64,000 bases of DNA from Cryptomeria japonica (taxonomy: Eukaryota; Streptophyta; Pinopsida; Cupressales; Cupressaceae). Below, piece after piece: positions 22,990-35,479 of the stretch (position 1 is the first letter of the stretch; the number at the start of each line of letters is the position of its first letter). Location: the NCBI RefSeq assembly GCF_030272615.1, contig NC_081406.1, positions 402,764,939 to 402,828,938 of the forward strand, written 5' to 3'. Position numbers and translations under genes: made by a program. The notes under the pieces were generated by a model. That model was not told where the DNA came from. It ran no database searches and saw only the letters and a list, made by a program, of their open reading frames with translations.

Positions 22990-23960
22990 GTTTTCTCCCT
23001 TAGATATTTCATATTGTCTAGTTATTAGAAGATGAATTTTCACCATTAGTAGGTGCAGATCCATCCTCACTCTTTTCTTCCACCTTATCTAATTTCTTCA
23101 CCCATGTCATCTTCATCTTCTTTTTTCTTTATTGACATCAATCTTTTTTACCATACCAATAGTATTCTCATTCTTTCCTTTATAGAATCAAGCTCATTCT
23201 TTCCTTTGTAGAATCAAGCAATGTGTCCTGATTTATTATAGTAATAACAAGTTAGACCTTGTTACAAACCATTTCCACTTCTTTCGACATTAGACCTACA
23301 CTCAAGAACCTTGTGCCCAAATTTGTTGCATATAAAACAATATCTATTAAATGATTAATCATTTATACCATAATTTGTATTCACATATCCATTCCATACC
23401 CTCCTACTTTTGCATTCATTTGCTTTGTGTTTAAACTTATTACAAGAGTAGAATTGACCATTAAATGGCTGAGATATTAGATGACTTCTACATTAAAACT
23501 AGCTCTATGTCTAGACTAATTGCATGAAAAATAGTTACCATTAAAAGTTGATGAATGGCTAGTTTGAGTAGGAGTCATTCTAACATTATTCTTGTTCTAG
23601 ATCAGAATGAAACTTTTTTAATTTTTATTAGGGTCTTTCAATTCATCCTTCACCTTTTCCTTTCCTTTACCTTCTTTGCTAGGAATCTTATATCTTTCAC
23701 CTTTTCTCAAAGCCAAGTCCACCTTTATCTTTGTTTTGATTTTAAGCACTTAACATCACATCAAGCACTTCATTTCCACCTTTAAGCTTCAACCTCTTGT
23801 CAATTTATTCTTTTGCATCTTTTAGTTCATTCTTCAACATAAGCACTTCCTCTTCGAGTCTGGTACATTATTTGGTTTTTTCATCTAACTTTGTTTCAAA
23901 ATCATCGATGGCCTTTTTTCCTTCTGTAAAACTGAAAATATTAGGGTTTCACCCAATGAT
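22990..23960 (-). pseudogene. Copia/Sirevirus-like gag remnant with three zinc knuckles
   Basis: Minus-strand translation gives, in order: a coiled-coil segment (about 23940-23810, with LEEEVLMLKNELKDAKE); a stretch of the type common in plant Copia gag (LKGGNEVLDVMLSA, GGLGFEK, about 23790-23690); then three CCHC-like motifs. These are CNKFKHKANEC near 23440-23410, with its first Cys changed to Ser; a complete CFICNKFGHKVLEC near 23340-23297; and a broken CYYYNKSGHIA near 23255-23220. A charged tail follows. The frame is interrupted by several stops and shifts. It lies on the same strand as the extra ORF and LTR left of the fold-back element, so it is probably the 5' part of the same Sirevirus-like element. 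The N-terminal part and 5' LTR are not seen; a solo LTR is inserted just upstream. Confidence 0.7.
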
Positions 23961-24239
23961 GTAGTAAAACCACTAATATTTTTCTTAGGGACCACCACAT
24001 TAAAGAGGGGTGACCCCAATAGATCTAGCCTCAAATCAATAAGGATAGGGATGAGAATTCTTTTTGGATTCACTAGATTAGGATTTGATACCCTCTTTTA
24101 AGTTGAATTATGAAAATATTGAAATTAGGGTAAATGTGTTGAAATTGAAGCAAAAATGCATAAACACTGAGCTACAAGCGTCAGACAAAACCACAATCCT
24201 AGATCTGAGCAATATGTGAGTGTTCGGATTTGTTCCTAG

Positions 24240-25047
24240 TGTTGGCAAATGCACACTCCGATGAGATATTGTAGGTGATTGAAGGTATTGTCATTGATGG
24301 CAAACTTACAATCATGTGATATTGGCAGACAGGCACAAGCACCAGCACCGACAGACTCTACACCGGCATACAGAACACCGACATTGAAAAGGAAGATTAC
24401 CAACACCTTGGCTGACAACAATTTTGTATTAATGTATTTTGTAATTAATTGTAAAATCTTTTGTAAGCCTACATGGCAGATTGTATATATGACTCATATA
24501 TGTATGATATCATTGTAGATCATTTAGGATATGAAAAAGATGCGAAATATGAATACAAGGTAGCAGACCTAATATGCGAAATAGTGGTTAAGGGTTTATG
24601 TATGTAGTAGAGCTTAAAACGGTATTGAATTTGGCATAGCAGATGCTAATCTGAAGCAGTACAAGACATTGGATTAGTATAATCCATTTTTGTAAGTCAG
24701 TATGACTTCTTTTGTAATTGAGCAGTGAGCTCTAGGCACTTGGCCTTCCTGCATGTGCAGGCCCCCATTGTAGCAGTAATATTCTCTTATTGGCCAATAA
24801 GTGAATATTATGGGTCACAAATCCCACTGAGGTTTTTCCCACACTGGGTTTCCTCGTTAAAACATTGTGTTATGGTGTGCTTTTCATGTTGTGGTTGTTA
24901 TTCTTATTTGCTGCATTATTTTTGGTTTACCGATACACAGTTTTAATATGCTTTTCATGTTATAAGTTAAAAAAATATTATTACCAGTCAGATACTGATT
25001 CACCCCCCCACCCCCCCCCCCTCTCAGTATCTTTGGGAATCCTATCA
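24240..25047 (+). mobile_element. Solo LTR (Copia-like), plus strand
   Basis: Begins TGTTGGCAAATGCACAC and ends CCTATCA. It contains the blocks GAGGTTTTTCCCACACTGGG (near 24830) and a long C-run followed by CTCTCAGTATC (25003-25030), which mark the 3' part of many plant Copia LTRs. Flanks CCTAG (24235-24239) and CCTTG (25048-25052) match at 4 of 5 bases as a decayed target duplication. No primer site follows, so it is a solo LTR. Related to, but much shorter than, the LTR at 2139-4159. Confidence 0.7.
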
Positions 25048-25052
25048 CCTTG

Positions 25053-26680
25053 AAGGTCATCCTGAATTGCCAAGATTAGAATTCCCATCACTCTGGTCCT
25101 CTGCACTTTTCATCATCCGAAGGGTAATCTGTAAATAAAGTTGATCTTGAGAATTGCAGCTTCGTACCTATTCTTGCACATAGTAGAGAAGGGAAATGGT
25201 TGGGAATAGGGTTTTCTTTAGGTCAAACCTCGATTTTGGAATTAACAATGAAATAGAAATTAAATATAATTGAATTGTTGTAATAGAAATAATTTCCTTT
25301 TGAGGGAAAGGTTGAATAATATATGCTATACCTTTTCAATGAATTTTTGTTTGTCTCCACAAGGAATTAGGGTTTCATGTAGTCTTCATAAACATAGAAC
25401 ATGAATGTCAACTCCAATGCTTGAATATTGACATTACTGTTATCACAAAATTTTGCACCCTTGGTGATCAGGCTTGATCACCAACCTTGCGAAACATGGA
25501 AACAACCTCCCAAGTGTGGGACTTAAATAAGTGAGGTTGAGCCTTCAGAGAAGGTCATATTCCTTTCCAATCTGATATAGGTGTTGGACCAACCCAACAC
25601 AAATAATCTAACACTACTGATTTTTTGAGGGAAAGGGGGAAGAAGGATTGCTTGAAAATAGAAAAGGTTTGCACCTATATTGAACGTTGACCTTCCTTCC
25701 TATATCTGCACAAAACATCAATAGAATTTCTCTGAGTATGCACAAATTCTTATCCTAATTGACCACCTAAGTGTGAGTGGAGGTTGGAATCCTATGAAAT
25801 GAAGAGAGGAACTGAGTGATCATAGTAAACATCCATAGAGGGATCAACACAGACACTTACAACTAAGGAAAAAAAAAGCATAATACATTTATATAAGGAT
25901 GTAAAATGTTACACAGGTTGTAAGATCTGAAAGAGGCAAAGTTGAGCATAATCTATTAATGTAAAGGCAAGGCAACTTTTACAAATCATGAAAACAAGTA
26001 TTCAATTGAAATGAAAAAGAAAGAAGCTCCTGAGAAAAATACAAATATTGCCTTTATAGTTCAGGTATAACTCTGGATTGAACATCTTATGAAAACCCTA
26101 ACCTTACTCGGGTTAGGTTATAAATGCTGAGAGAGGAGAAGATGATCAGATCGAAAGATCTGATAGCATGCTGAATCCAGCCTCTGAAGGTGTCCTCTAC
26201 CTCTAGAAGAGCGAAAACCACCCCTCGGTGAAGTAATCCCTGTCAACAAGCATGGTCGGGCACACTTGCAGGGACAAAATTCTTTGTTCTTCATTGAAGA
26301 GGGCATGGTGCCATCAAAAAATGGCCCACAGGGGTCACTTTTGGAGTAAAGATGATAAAATCAGGTGGTTGGCATGAGATCGAGTCCAAGATTGGGCATT
26401 GATTGAGTAAAGATATATCTTGACCATCAAGTCGACAACTATCTTGCATAGAGCAATCAAAACCCAACAACCACTACAAATTCAAATGTCACTGTCGATC
26501 TAAGAGATTCATACAAAGATGGATGCACGAGATCTCTCCACATAGGCATCTAGTAGGCCCAATCGATGATTAAAACATGATCGTCAGATCAGGCCTTAAT
26601 AAAGATTTGATGACCATAAATGGCTAACGTGGCACCCCGGGTCCATGCTTTCCTACTGTGTTCGACCATAGAGTAACTTT
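25053..26680. other. Unassigned 1.6 kb
   Basis: No convincing gene. A 62-codon minus-strand frame (26306-26118) with a few cysteines and an RGRG stretch has no recognisable family and no supporting context. It may include leader sequence of the Sirevirus-like element at its left side and LTR-like sequence of another element at its right side. Confidence 0.4.
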
Positions 26681-26800
26681 GCATACCATGCAGGATAACA
26701 TTCTAAGCCTGTTGCCTTGGTACATTCTTATCCCATGGCCTCTTTTTACTCTATGCTCAACCTTGCGGGATAAGCCTTCTCTTTGTTTCTACTTTATTTC
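26680..26800. repeat. Left part of an alternating CTTATCCC / GGGATAAG motif array
   Basis: Contains ACCATGCAGGATAAC, CTTATCCCATGG and TTGCGGGATAAG, the same alternating inverted motifs as 60553-60970. The giant Ty3 element inserted here, between the two ATTTC copies, and split the array. Confidence 0.65.
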
Positions 26801-27109
26801 TATTAGCACATATTTTTACAAAATATTTTTGTGCTATGTATGCATTCTTTTGCATATAGTTTCATCATAGGAGCACTTATTGCTAGATTGTATATGCATG
26901 TGATGTGTTGCAGTGTCTTCATAAAAGGGCATCACTTGGGCATATTCAAGGGAAGTGTTGAGTATGATGGCATTCTGGAAATCCTCATCTTCACCATTAG
27001 TCTCATTGCAAGAATACTTTGTGGAAGGTGAGCATAGAGAAGGGTTGTGAGAATGTACAGAGAGGTAAATGGTATGGGAGAAACCCTTCAGTATGATTAT
27101 TAAAAGTTG

Positions 27110-28170
27110 CATCCATAAAGAGGGCCTTCTTTTGCAATTACTGCAAAATTTTGCTTATCGGCATAAGTCATCCCGATGAGATTTCCTAAGGAGGAAGGAG
27201 TATGTTTATCAGAGTAACTCATGTCAATGGTGTCTCCTAAAGAATGAGTGGCCGGAAAAGGTGTGGCAGGAAAAAATGACATCTCGATGCTCGATGAGGT
27301 TATCGGTGGAGCTCTTGCCAACAACCGATGGAGTGATGTCTTCATAGCAGTGACATCAGGTTATCGGGAGGTCCTAATTTATGTTACCCCGATACCCGAT
27401 GGACCGAGTGGAGGAGGTGACCTTATCAAAGAGATTTTCTCCGATAAAGCGGTACCAGGCAAGAAAGGAAACAAGACTCATCGAGATAACATACATTGTC
27501 GAGGAATACATTTTGGGTCATCCCGATGCCTGATGAGGAAGATGAGCTCAACACAAGCAAAGTCAACTACATCGAGAAAGCTTACACCGATAAACTGAAG
27601 CAACCCAATAAGGAGAGTAAGATGCAAAAGACTCATCAAGATAGCTTATGCTACCAGAGAAACATCTTTAGAGTTATGCCGATGCCTGATGGGCAGAATG
27701 CCATAGAGGGTGGATCTATCGGGGAGACTATAACTATCAGAAGTAAGGGAAATATGCTACTTCGATGCTCAATGAAGTAATCGGTGAAATTTATGCTGAT
27801 CAAAGAGAAAGTTAGATGTCATGGGCCCATTAGATGAAGTGTAAAGTAATTTCATTCTGAAGGCCGATGGAGTGATTGGAGAAATAAAACAGAAGGAGGT
27901 TTCATCGGAGAGACATACCCCGATGTAACATAAAGAAACACTGACTAATAAAAAGGAAAGGTGGATCCATCAGGATAAGTCAAGCCTTGAGGAAAAAAGT
28001 GAAACAGTCACAGTGAGATCAGAAGCATTGATCAGAATGACCTATACCGACCAGAAAGAAAAAAAGGTAATTGAAGGAACACATGGTGCCAAATAATTGA
28101 ATTATCAGGTGGGGTTACGCCAATTAGCCGTTAGAATGTCTGATATGAAAACCATTATTTAATGCTCATG
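27110..28170 (+). other. Non-coding LTR leader rich in CGAT words
   Basis: About 1 kb between the LTR start and the LTR ORF. It is unusually rich in CCGATG, TATCGG and ACCGAT words, unlike the AT-rich flanks. The 3' LTR has the same segment at 53520-54660. Frames here are short and not shared intact between the two copies, so it is probably regulatory or leader sequence. Confidence 0.5.
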
Positions 28171-28472
28171 ATTAGGAGGATTTGACCCGCACGAAGAAAA
28201 ATTCACGAGTTTTTTTATCATTATAGATCCTAGCCATTGCATATCCAACATAAAGAAAGAGTTCTTATGCCAGGAATTTTTCATAGTCTCTTTAGCCATT
28301 AACATTGAAGTTGCAGACAAGAAGCATGGGTAATTAAGAATTCAAGCACTTAATCATGGAGGCATCTATTTCATAAGGAAAGAGAAAGGTCATAGAGATT
28401 TCAGATACACAGACTAAATAAAAAAAGGCGAAGTCTATGGAGGGTATGTAGAAGTGAAAGTTGAACTAGGAT

Positions 28473-31188
28473 ATGATTGACCAGATGGAGTCATCTGGTG
28501 CTAAGTCGAGGAGGTCTAAAACAAATTTGTCACCCAAGGATCAATTGGAAGATAAGTACAAAGGGGTTGGGGATATATGGACAATGATAAGGGGCCACAA
28601 ATTATTTTTATATCACTACCTCAGGAGGAACAAGGAAAAAAGATACATCCAATTGCTAAATGGGGATCCATTCATCCGGATATTTGTCGAGTCTATTCAA
28701 GAGGTTTTCAGCATGACATATGAGCCTTACATGCCCCTACCTTTTACAAACTTATAAAGAGAATATATCCAAATGGACACCGCCCACACAGTGTGGAAGT
28801 TGGCAATTCACAAAAAGGAGAAGGGACGACTTACAAAGCAGGATGGTCCCCCTTTTGAGATTACCATGTTTAGGCAATACTTGCAGTACACATATTGGGC
28901 ATGCAGCCAGGTCTGTGGGGAAGAAGTTCTTGATGTTACAAGAATAGGCCCATTGGTGTTGGCTATGGACGTTCAAATGCATGAGCCAAGGCCATTTGAT
29001 TATGCAACCTACTTGGCAGAGAAGCTACCTGAAGGGTTTTTGAGTCTGCAAACATTACCTAACCCTACTTTCAAATTTTACTCATTGCTAATGAATATGG
29101 TTTTGTTTTATGGTCAGATGCAAGGTTTGTGGCCAAAAGAATTAAGTGACTTCCTAAAACAAAGAGGGACAGAACCAACCAATTCAATTATGGGTATCCC
29201 TATGGGACTCGAGGTTCGACAAATCACACTATGTGTTGTTTGAAGAATATTTTGTCAAAACCTTGTACAGATTGTTTGGGGTAGAATTTGAGGGATCTAT
29301 CTCATAGGAGATTAAAATATTTTTGAGACCCCATGCTTTTGGAGACACTAGGGTCAACCACAATTGGGGTGACTGGTTTGTATGGCAGAATTTCACTTTT
29401 TTTAGGGTTTATGGTTTTGAAGGTGTTCCATTTATGTTGCCTACACTAGTGCCTGACAAAATTGCATATCTAGAGATTTTTAGGCAGCTTAGTATATCAA
29501 ATGCAAAGCATTTAGGTGGTGCACACAAGCAGGTATTTATGCCTGGCACTTTACATTTCGAAGATTTCACCATTGTGTCTACCAAGGCATATGAAATTAT
29601 TGAAAAGAAGCTGGTAGAGGAGTACAATCTATATGGACACTAGGCTCGAAAGAATTATGATCCAAAAGGATCTATTCACCACTACAGGAAGAGCCAGAAC
29701 GTAGGAGAATATTTGCACATACCCATGGAGGCTGAGGATTTATTTACGAACAAGGAGTGGGATGAGGCTGATGCAATCTTAGAGGAGTTGAACAAAAAAA
29801 TAGAAGAGCGGAAGCAGAGGCTTCAAGAACTAAAAGAAGAAGGAGACTCTAAGAGTGAGTCTAATGAGAATGTAGTTGTGTCTACCCTCTATGCACCTGA
29901 ACTAGAAGAAATGGCAGAGAGCCAGGAGAAAGCTATGGTGAGACTCAACGCCAACATAGATGTGAGGATGGAAGAGCATGTAGCTTTTGTTGCAGATGAA
30001 GTTTTTGTACAATCCAAAGAGTTAAAGTCCTTCTTGTACCACTACAAAGGGAAAATATTGAGGGAGAGCATCCCAAATGTCACCCCTAAGAATGAACCAG
30101 AGATTCTAAAAAAATTGAAGGAAGACATCAATGCAGAGGTGGCTACAATGACACCATAGAGAGGGAGGCAACTTCTCAGTGAGGCAGGCATCATTTTGTT
30201 TGTAGGATGGGATTTAAGTGCCTCTTTCATTCTTGACAGTTTGTTACATTCAGATAGAAAAGATGTAAAATTAGACATATAGGGAGTTGATGACATTTTT
30301 ATTGGATCAAGATATGATCCAAATGAAGAGGAAATGTTGCTTTGGGCCCTATACCCCCCAAATAAAACACCCAAGATTATAGATGTTGATAAGGCATTTG
30401 GGAATATGATGAGGCTAAAAGTGGGAGAGGTTAACCCAATTGTCACTGTAGATTTAGGGATTGACATTGCAAAACTAAATAAGGCCTAAATGTAGTGGGT
30501 GTTAAAGGAGGGTCAAAAATACAAAAAATTATATGAAGACTTTCTAAGAAGTTGTGGTCATAAAGTACCATAGATAATTGATACTAGTATGTAGTGGAAA
30601 AAGAAATATGAGGACCAAATGAAAGAAAATATAAAGTTGGGAAGGCAAATTAGGACTGCCAAGGTGGATGTTGCTTGTGTTTTGTTGACCAACAGGTTTG
30701 AGCATTTGTTGGAAGTTCTCAAAGAGTTTTGGACCAACTGTCAGAAGACTCAGGATAATATGTCTTCTCATGAAAGAATTTTTGAGAAGTTGAAGGCATT
30801 GTTGAAAGAGAAGAGTGCCAAGGAGAAAATTGTTGAGAGGATCCAGAGAAGGTTGAACTAGCATAAGGAATTCGGTGTGGACATCAAGCAGGAGTTTACC
30901 GATTGTAAGGATATTGTCAGATATGGTATACCAGATATTGTGGATGAGGCAGAGTAGTTAAAGGACAAAGGGATTTGGATTGCAGAATGCCAGAATATAC
31001 TCAACATATCCCTTAATGTTGCCCAGGCAGATGTTTTGGATATGAAGGAGACAGGTGAGAAGATGGAGAGAATGGTTACCATGGAGATCGTTGTCAGGGA
31101 TACTATATTCAACACCAACACTCAATAGGACAAGTAGTACTTGGAGCATATTTAGAAATATAACACATTATGGGACGACCAAAATTGA
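28473..31188 (+). pseudogene. LTR-borne long ORF, 5' LTR copy (unknown protein)
   Basis: Starts MIDQMESSGAKSRRSK at 28473 and ends LWDDQN-stop at 31188. Pieces 28473-28757 and 28773-29243 share one frame. A shift near 29150-29240 moves to the frame used by 29323-29643, 29713-30159, 30619-30861 and the tail. The N-terminal half is globular, with aromatic-rich segments such as YLQYTYWACSQVC and FYSLLMNMVLFYGQMQGLWP. The middle is coiled-coil and Glu/Lys-rich (about 29770-29850), and the C-terminal third is again helical and charged. I recognise no domain family. Most in-frame stops are TAG where the other LTR has CAG. Compared with the 3' LTR copy it lacks about 110 bp after 28630, between ACAAGGA direct repeats. 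Not a known gag, pol or env by inspection. Confidence 0.65.
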
Positions 31189-31815
31189 CTTCTTAGTGTG
31201 TAATTTTGTTTTATGTCTGCCAGTTAGGCAGTTAGGTATTAGGTTTTAGCTAAGTTTAGTTTAACAAAATGAAAGGGTGTCCTTTCACTTGAATCCTTTG
31301 GCTCACATATATGTAGTGAGTCATTTTTGTATCATAAGGGGATAGACATTATTATGCCACTAGTTGGGCTACAAGTAGTATGTTTTAGAAAATTCTAATA
31401 GGAATGAGGAGTTTATTTTGTGCAAACTGAATATATTGGAGTATTTGTAAGTGTAATTTTTGTGTACATTCTTATTCTAGAAGTTAATATACAAGATTTC
31501 ATGCTTTTATCTTCATACTATTATGCGTAATTTTGTGTTTGATAGAATTATATGTCCTCTTGATAATTTTTTTAGATTTGTTGTGATGTGCCATCACATG
31601 ATGTTGTACTGAATGTTAAATTGGGTTTTTATTGTTCATGCAACACATAATGAAATTTTCATGGTGATGGTCTTATAATTGTCTCTTGAGTTGATAGTGA
31701 TTCTTGTCCACAAAGTTATTCATTAATGTTCAGATAAAGGCACTAGTTTGTTATTAATCTTTGTTGAATAAGTTTGTATGAATTAGGTCCTTATCAAAGA
31801 AACAAATCTTCTAAT
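31189..31815 (+). other. LTR segment downstream of the LTR ORF
   Basis: AT-rich sequence with no gene, continuing on the far side of the nested element at 45980-46344. Matches 59623-60552 of the 3' LTR. It is expected to hold the element's promoter/R/U5 signals, but I could not assign a TATA box with confidence. Confidence 0.5.
31811..31815. repeat. Target-site duplication CTAAT, left copy
   Basis: CTAAT immediately left of TGTCGTGC; the right copy is at 45975-45979. Proves where the nested element entered the LTR. Confidence 0.85.
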
Positions 31816-32949
31816 TGTCGTGCTTGTGAAGTGTATACTTTTAGCTGCAACACAAAACACTCAATAGATCATTACAAGCATGGTTAGCAAATTTAAAACA
31901 AAGAAAGATAAAACCATGGCTAATCGATCTATTGCCTCCTAATAAATGTGAGTGTAAATTTTCTCTCAGATTTGGATAAGAAAATTCCAATGACTTGACT
32001 ACATCTAGATGGAGGATTTGAAATGATAATAATGCATTTAAGCTAGAAAAGAGAATGATTAAGCTACATGATTCAACAATTCTGCTAGAAAATAAGTTAT
32101 ATCTAAGATACAATTGCCTATAATAACACTGCTCAAATGATATGCTAAGATCAATATGCCTATAATAACCAATGCCTAAAATGCAAATGAGATGGGATGA
32201 TTATTGCTCCAAAATGGGGGTCTATTTATAGGATTTCCAAGGCCAAGGGTGAGGTGGTAGGAATCAACGGTCAAGATTGAGTATGAAGATATCAATGGTG
32301 AAATTAGAGGAGGTTGGAAGAGAGGTTGGATGAAAGGGAACATTTGTCATCTCTATGGTGACAAGTGTCAAGAAGCTTCTAAAAAGGTTGGATGAAAGGG
32401 AACATTTGTCATCTCTATGGTGACAAGTCTCAAGAAGCTTCTAGAAAGGTTGGATGAAAGGGAACATTTGCCATCTCTATGGTGACAAGTGTCAAGAGGC
32501 TTCTAGGAGAGGGGACATGTGGCCCAAGAATGCCATGTGTCTCAAGGGAAGAGTATGTTTAATTAAACCCAGGGTTAGATGGAATGGGTTAAGTTTAGAA
32601 ATGGTTAGGTTAAGTGGCTAGAAGTTAGGAGGCATGTGGGTAAAGTTGAATTTAAAATTCAAATAAGACAAATTAATTCTCAACAACTCATAAATTGATT
32701 TGTTTTAATTAATTAGAAGATTATAAGAATTAATTGAAGATGGAGGGAGAATTAATTAATTTGAATTAATTAATCAAAGGGGATTATGAAAATGAACCTA
32801 TTAAATAAAACCTTAGATTTATTAATAAGTAGATGAAAAGGGAGAATTTAATCAAATTGCTGAGTGAATTCAATTAAATTGGGAAGCTGGATTAATTAAA
32901 TAATTGCTTATTTAATTAATTATCTTTAGACCATTTTTAGATGTATACA
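31816..32949 (-). repeat. 3' LTR of the nested Tat-like element
   Basis: 1,134 bp. Roughly 7 percent different from the 5' LTR over the first 200 bases, by eye. On the element's strand it starts TGTATACATC and ends GCACGACA. It contains a 62-bp tandem triplication at 32324-32510 and a TATA box at 32221-32231. Confidence 0.85.
32324..32510 (-). repeat. 62-bp tandem repeat, three copies, inside the LTR
   Basis: Unit starts at 32324, 32386 and 32448, each with GGTTGGATGAAAGGGAACAT, a CATCTCTATGGTGACAAG block and AAGCTTCTA. The same triplet occurs in the other LTR at about 45350-45535, so it was present in the transposing copy. Position upstream of the TATA box on the element's strand suggests a promoter-proximal enhancer-like repeat; function untested. 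Confidence 0.85.
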
Positions 32950-32962
32950 TTTTGCCCCTCTT
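32950..32962 (-). other. Polypurine tract of the Tat-like element
   Basis: Minus strand reads AGAGGGGCAAAA immediately before the LTR's TGTATACATC. Confidence 0.65.
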
Positions 32963-34305
32963 TGAAGTGAGGTGTGATAACGCATTGATTCAAAGAATAA
33001 TCTCATTTTGATGATGATATTGGTTTGATAGGATGTTCTAGCTCTTGATTGATAAATTGCGATACGATGATGCCCCCTCGGGAGATCAATTGAGATAATT
33101 GATCTTTGGAGTTTTTGGATCTTTGGAAAATTGATATCCCGATTAGAAATGATTTGATGTCTGCAACTGTGGTTGATAAAAATGCAAGTTCTACAATCAC
33201 GGTGATGTGGTTCTTGATTATTGATAAAGTTTGATTGATTTGATTGATAAGATTGAGATTTAGTCTGGTTTTAGGAATGACACCTCTTGTATAAGACAAA
33301 GATGATCAAAGTGTCCGGTTTAAAGAATGATATATCCTGTATAAGACATGATCAAAACATCTGGTTTTAGGAAAGATACATCCTGTATAAGACATGAGAG
33401 AATCGATTTAGATGTGATTGATTGATAGAATTGATAAGATTGATTGGATAAAGAACTGACAGTTTGTTGATATCAAGTTACAGAAAGATTTAGATATGTT
33501 GATGTTGGTTTCGTTGAGAGGGATAGCATAAGATTTTCGTTGGGTCGACAATATCTGGAGGAATATGAGTCATTAGTCTGATTGCGTATACACTTGTGAT
33601 GATACCTTGATGATTCCTATGATAATTTAACCTTGGATAAAAGGAGCACGTGGGATCCCATGCAAGACTGAAATGCAAGCTTAATTGCAAAGCTACGAGC
33701 AGACCAGTCACTGGATTATTGCATTTTATCATCATTGAGATTTTTAAAATGTGGGAAGTGAGTGCAAACATCGATGGTATAATTAAACCATGATGACCTA
33801 AGCACTTCTTTCCTAGATTTTGATATGGCAAGTTAGCACAAGCATTGAGGTATAATTGAACCAAGATGACCTGAGTGTTGCTTGCATAAAATAGGCAGTA
33901 TTAACCATTTCAATATGCAAATCGGAAATGTCTTCAATGATACTCCGATGATCATGTCCCAAGACAAATTTGCACATATTAATGATCAATTTTCAGACAG
34001 TAGACAAGAAAAATATCACGTTTCTTCCTTGTTCCTCTAGTCAAAGACATCCTGGAGTCACTTAGAAATCATGATAGCGAAAATCAATATAGAAAAGTTG
34101 AACAATCATGTTAAAATCATTATTCAAAAGATAGCATCCACACATTTAGACTGACTTTGTGATAGTTTGATGGTTGATAATTTGATCTCGTGTTCAATGT
34201 TGGACATGTCTTAGTTTTTGCTTGATAAGAGTTGTCTAACTATTTGTTCTACCTATTTGATTAAGCTCAAAATGATCAAGAGTTTTGCCCCCAGCTAAGT
34301 GCAGG
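32963..34305 (-). other. Non-coding 3' tail of the Tat-like element
   Basis: About 1.3 kb without a domain. It holds an approximately 50-bp imperfect tandem repeat (three units near 33255-33395, each with CTGTATAAGACA or CTTGTATAAGACA). A minus-strand frame at 33864-33490 has no recognisable motif. Long non-coding tails before the 3' LTR are common in Tat-type elements. Confidence 0.5.
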
Positions 34306-35202
34306 ATTTTGCCCCAAGCCTAAAAACAAATTCAGTATGATATACCCAATGATCCAAACCATGGCGAGAAATTAGCTGGGATGCCTGTATATGTACAAAG
34401 GCTTTATGATGCATATGAACAATGTTGATGGAAAAGAATGCAAGTGGAAAGATGCATGAACTAATAGATGAAAGAGCTAGCGGATAGATAGCGCTTGTTT
34501 GCCAGGTATTCACCATCTATTTTTATTGCACTTTTTCTCATATTTGATTTTTTTTTTTTCCACTGTTTTTTATTTTTCTGCTTTTTCAGACATAAAATTT
34601 CTTTAGATGCATGGTATTGATGGATTCTTCAAGTTGATCTTTGTCTTGTGTTGATAGCTGATATGCTCCTGATCTGAATATTATTGTGACCACAAATGAA
34701 CCTAACGAGTTTGGTTCAAACTTTCCTATCTTTTCTCGTTCTGCCTAGTTACATGGATTTTCCTCTAGTACTAGTTCCCCTACTTGAAAGGTTCATGGTT
34801 TGACCCTGTGATTATAACTCCAGCACATTCTTTTCTTATATACCTTTAAATGATCAAAGGCATTTTGTCTTTGTTCATGGATTAGTTCTAACTCTTGCAG
34901 TCTAGATACTCGTTGTTCTTCATCTGGGATGAGACCTTTTAATGATACTCGTAGAGAAGGTATCTCTACTTCTATTGGCAGTATTGCTTCTGATCCATAA
35001 ACAAGAGAGAAAGGTGTGGCACCTATTGGTGTGTGGATACTAGTATGGGAGGCCCATAGAGTAGGGTTCAATTGAATATGCCAATCTTTTCCAGCATCAT
35101 CAACTGTATTTTTAAGGATTTTCAAAAAAGTTTTGTTTGAGGCTTCTGCTTGTCCATTCCCTTGTGGATAGTAGGGTGTGGAGAATCTATTTTGGATCTT
35201 GA
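34306..35202 (-). repeat. Tandem duplicate of the integrase 3' part (about 897 bp)
   Basis: 34306-35202 is a copy of 35203-36097, joined at GATCTTGAATTT. The unit covers the end of the integrase core (from FSTPYYP, through the NGQAEASN glutamate and the VYGSEAILPIEVE segment), the C-terminal domain and part of the 3' tail. The duplicate has fewer stops upstream (172-codon frame 35311-34793) than parts of the original. It cannot make a whole integrase because it lacks the first two catalytic aspartates. Probably unequal recombination or template switching during reverse transcription. Confidence 0.8.
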
Positions 35203-35479
35203 ATTTTGCCCCAAGCCTAAAAAAAAATTCAATATGATATACCCAATGATCCAAACCATGGCGAGAAATTAGCAGGGATGTCTGCGTATGTACAAAGGCT
35301 TTATGATGCATATGAACAGTGCTGATGGAAAAAAATGCAAGTGGAAAGATGCATGAACTAATAGATAGAAGAGCTAGTGGACAGATAACACTTGTTTACC
35401 AAGTTTTCATCATCTATTTTTATTGCACTTTTTCTCATATTTGATTTTTTTTTTCACTATTTTTTATTTTTCTTCTTTT

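Noticed and set aside
26118-26306. 62-codon minus-strand frame with CPCKCARPC and an RGRG stretch
   Set aside because: No start context, no family, no conserved neighbour; probably chance.
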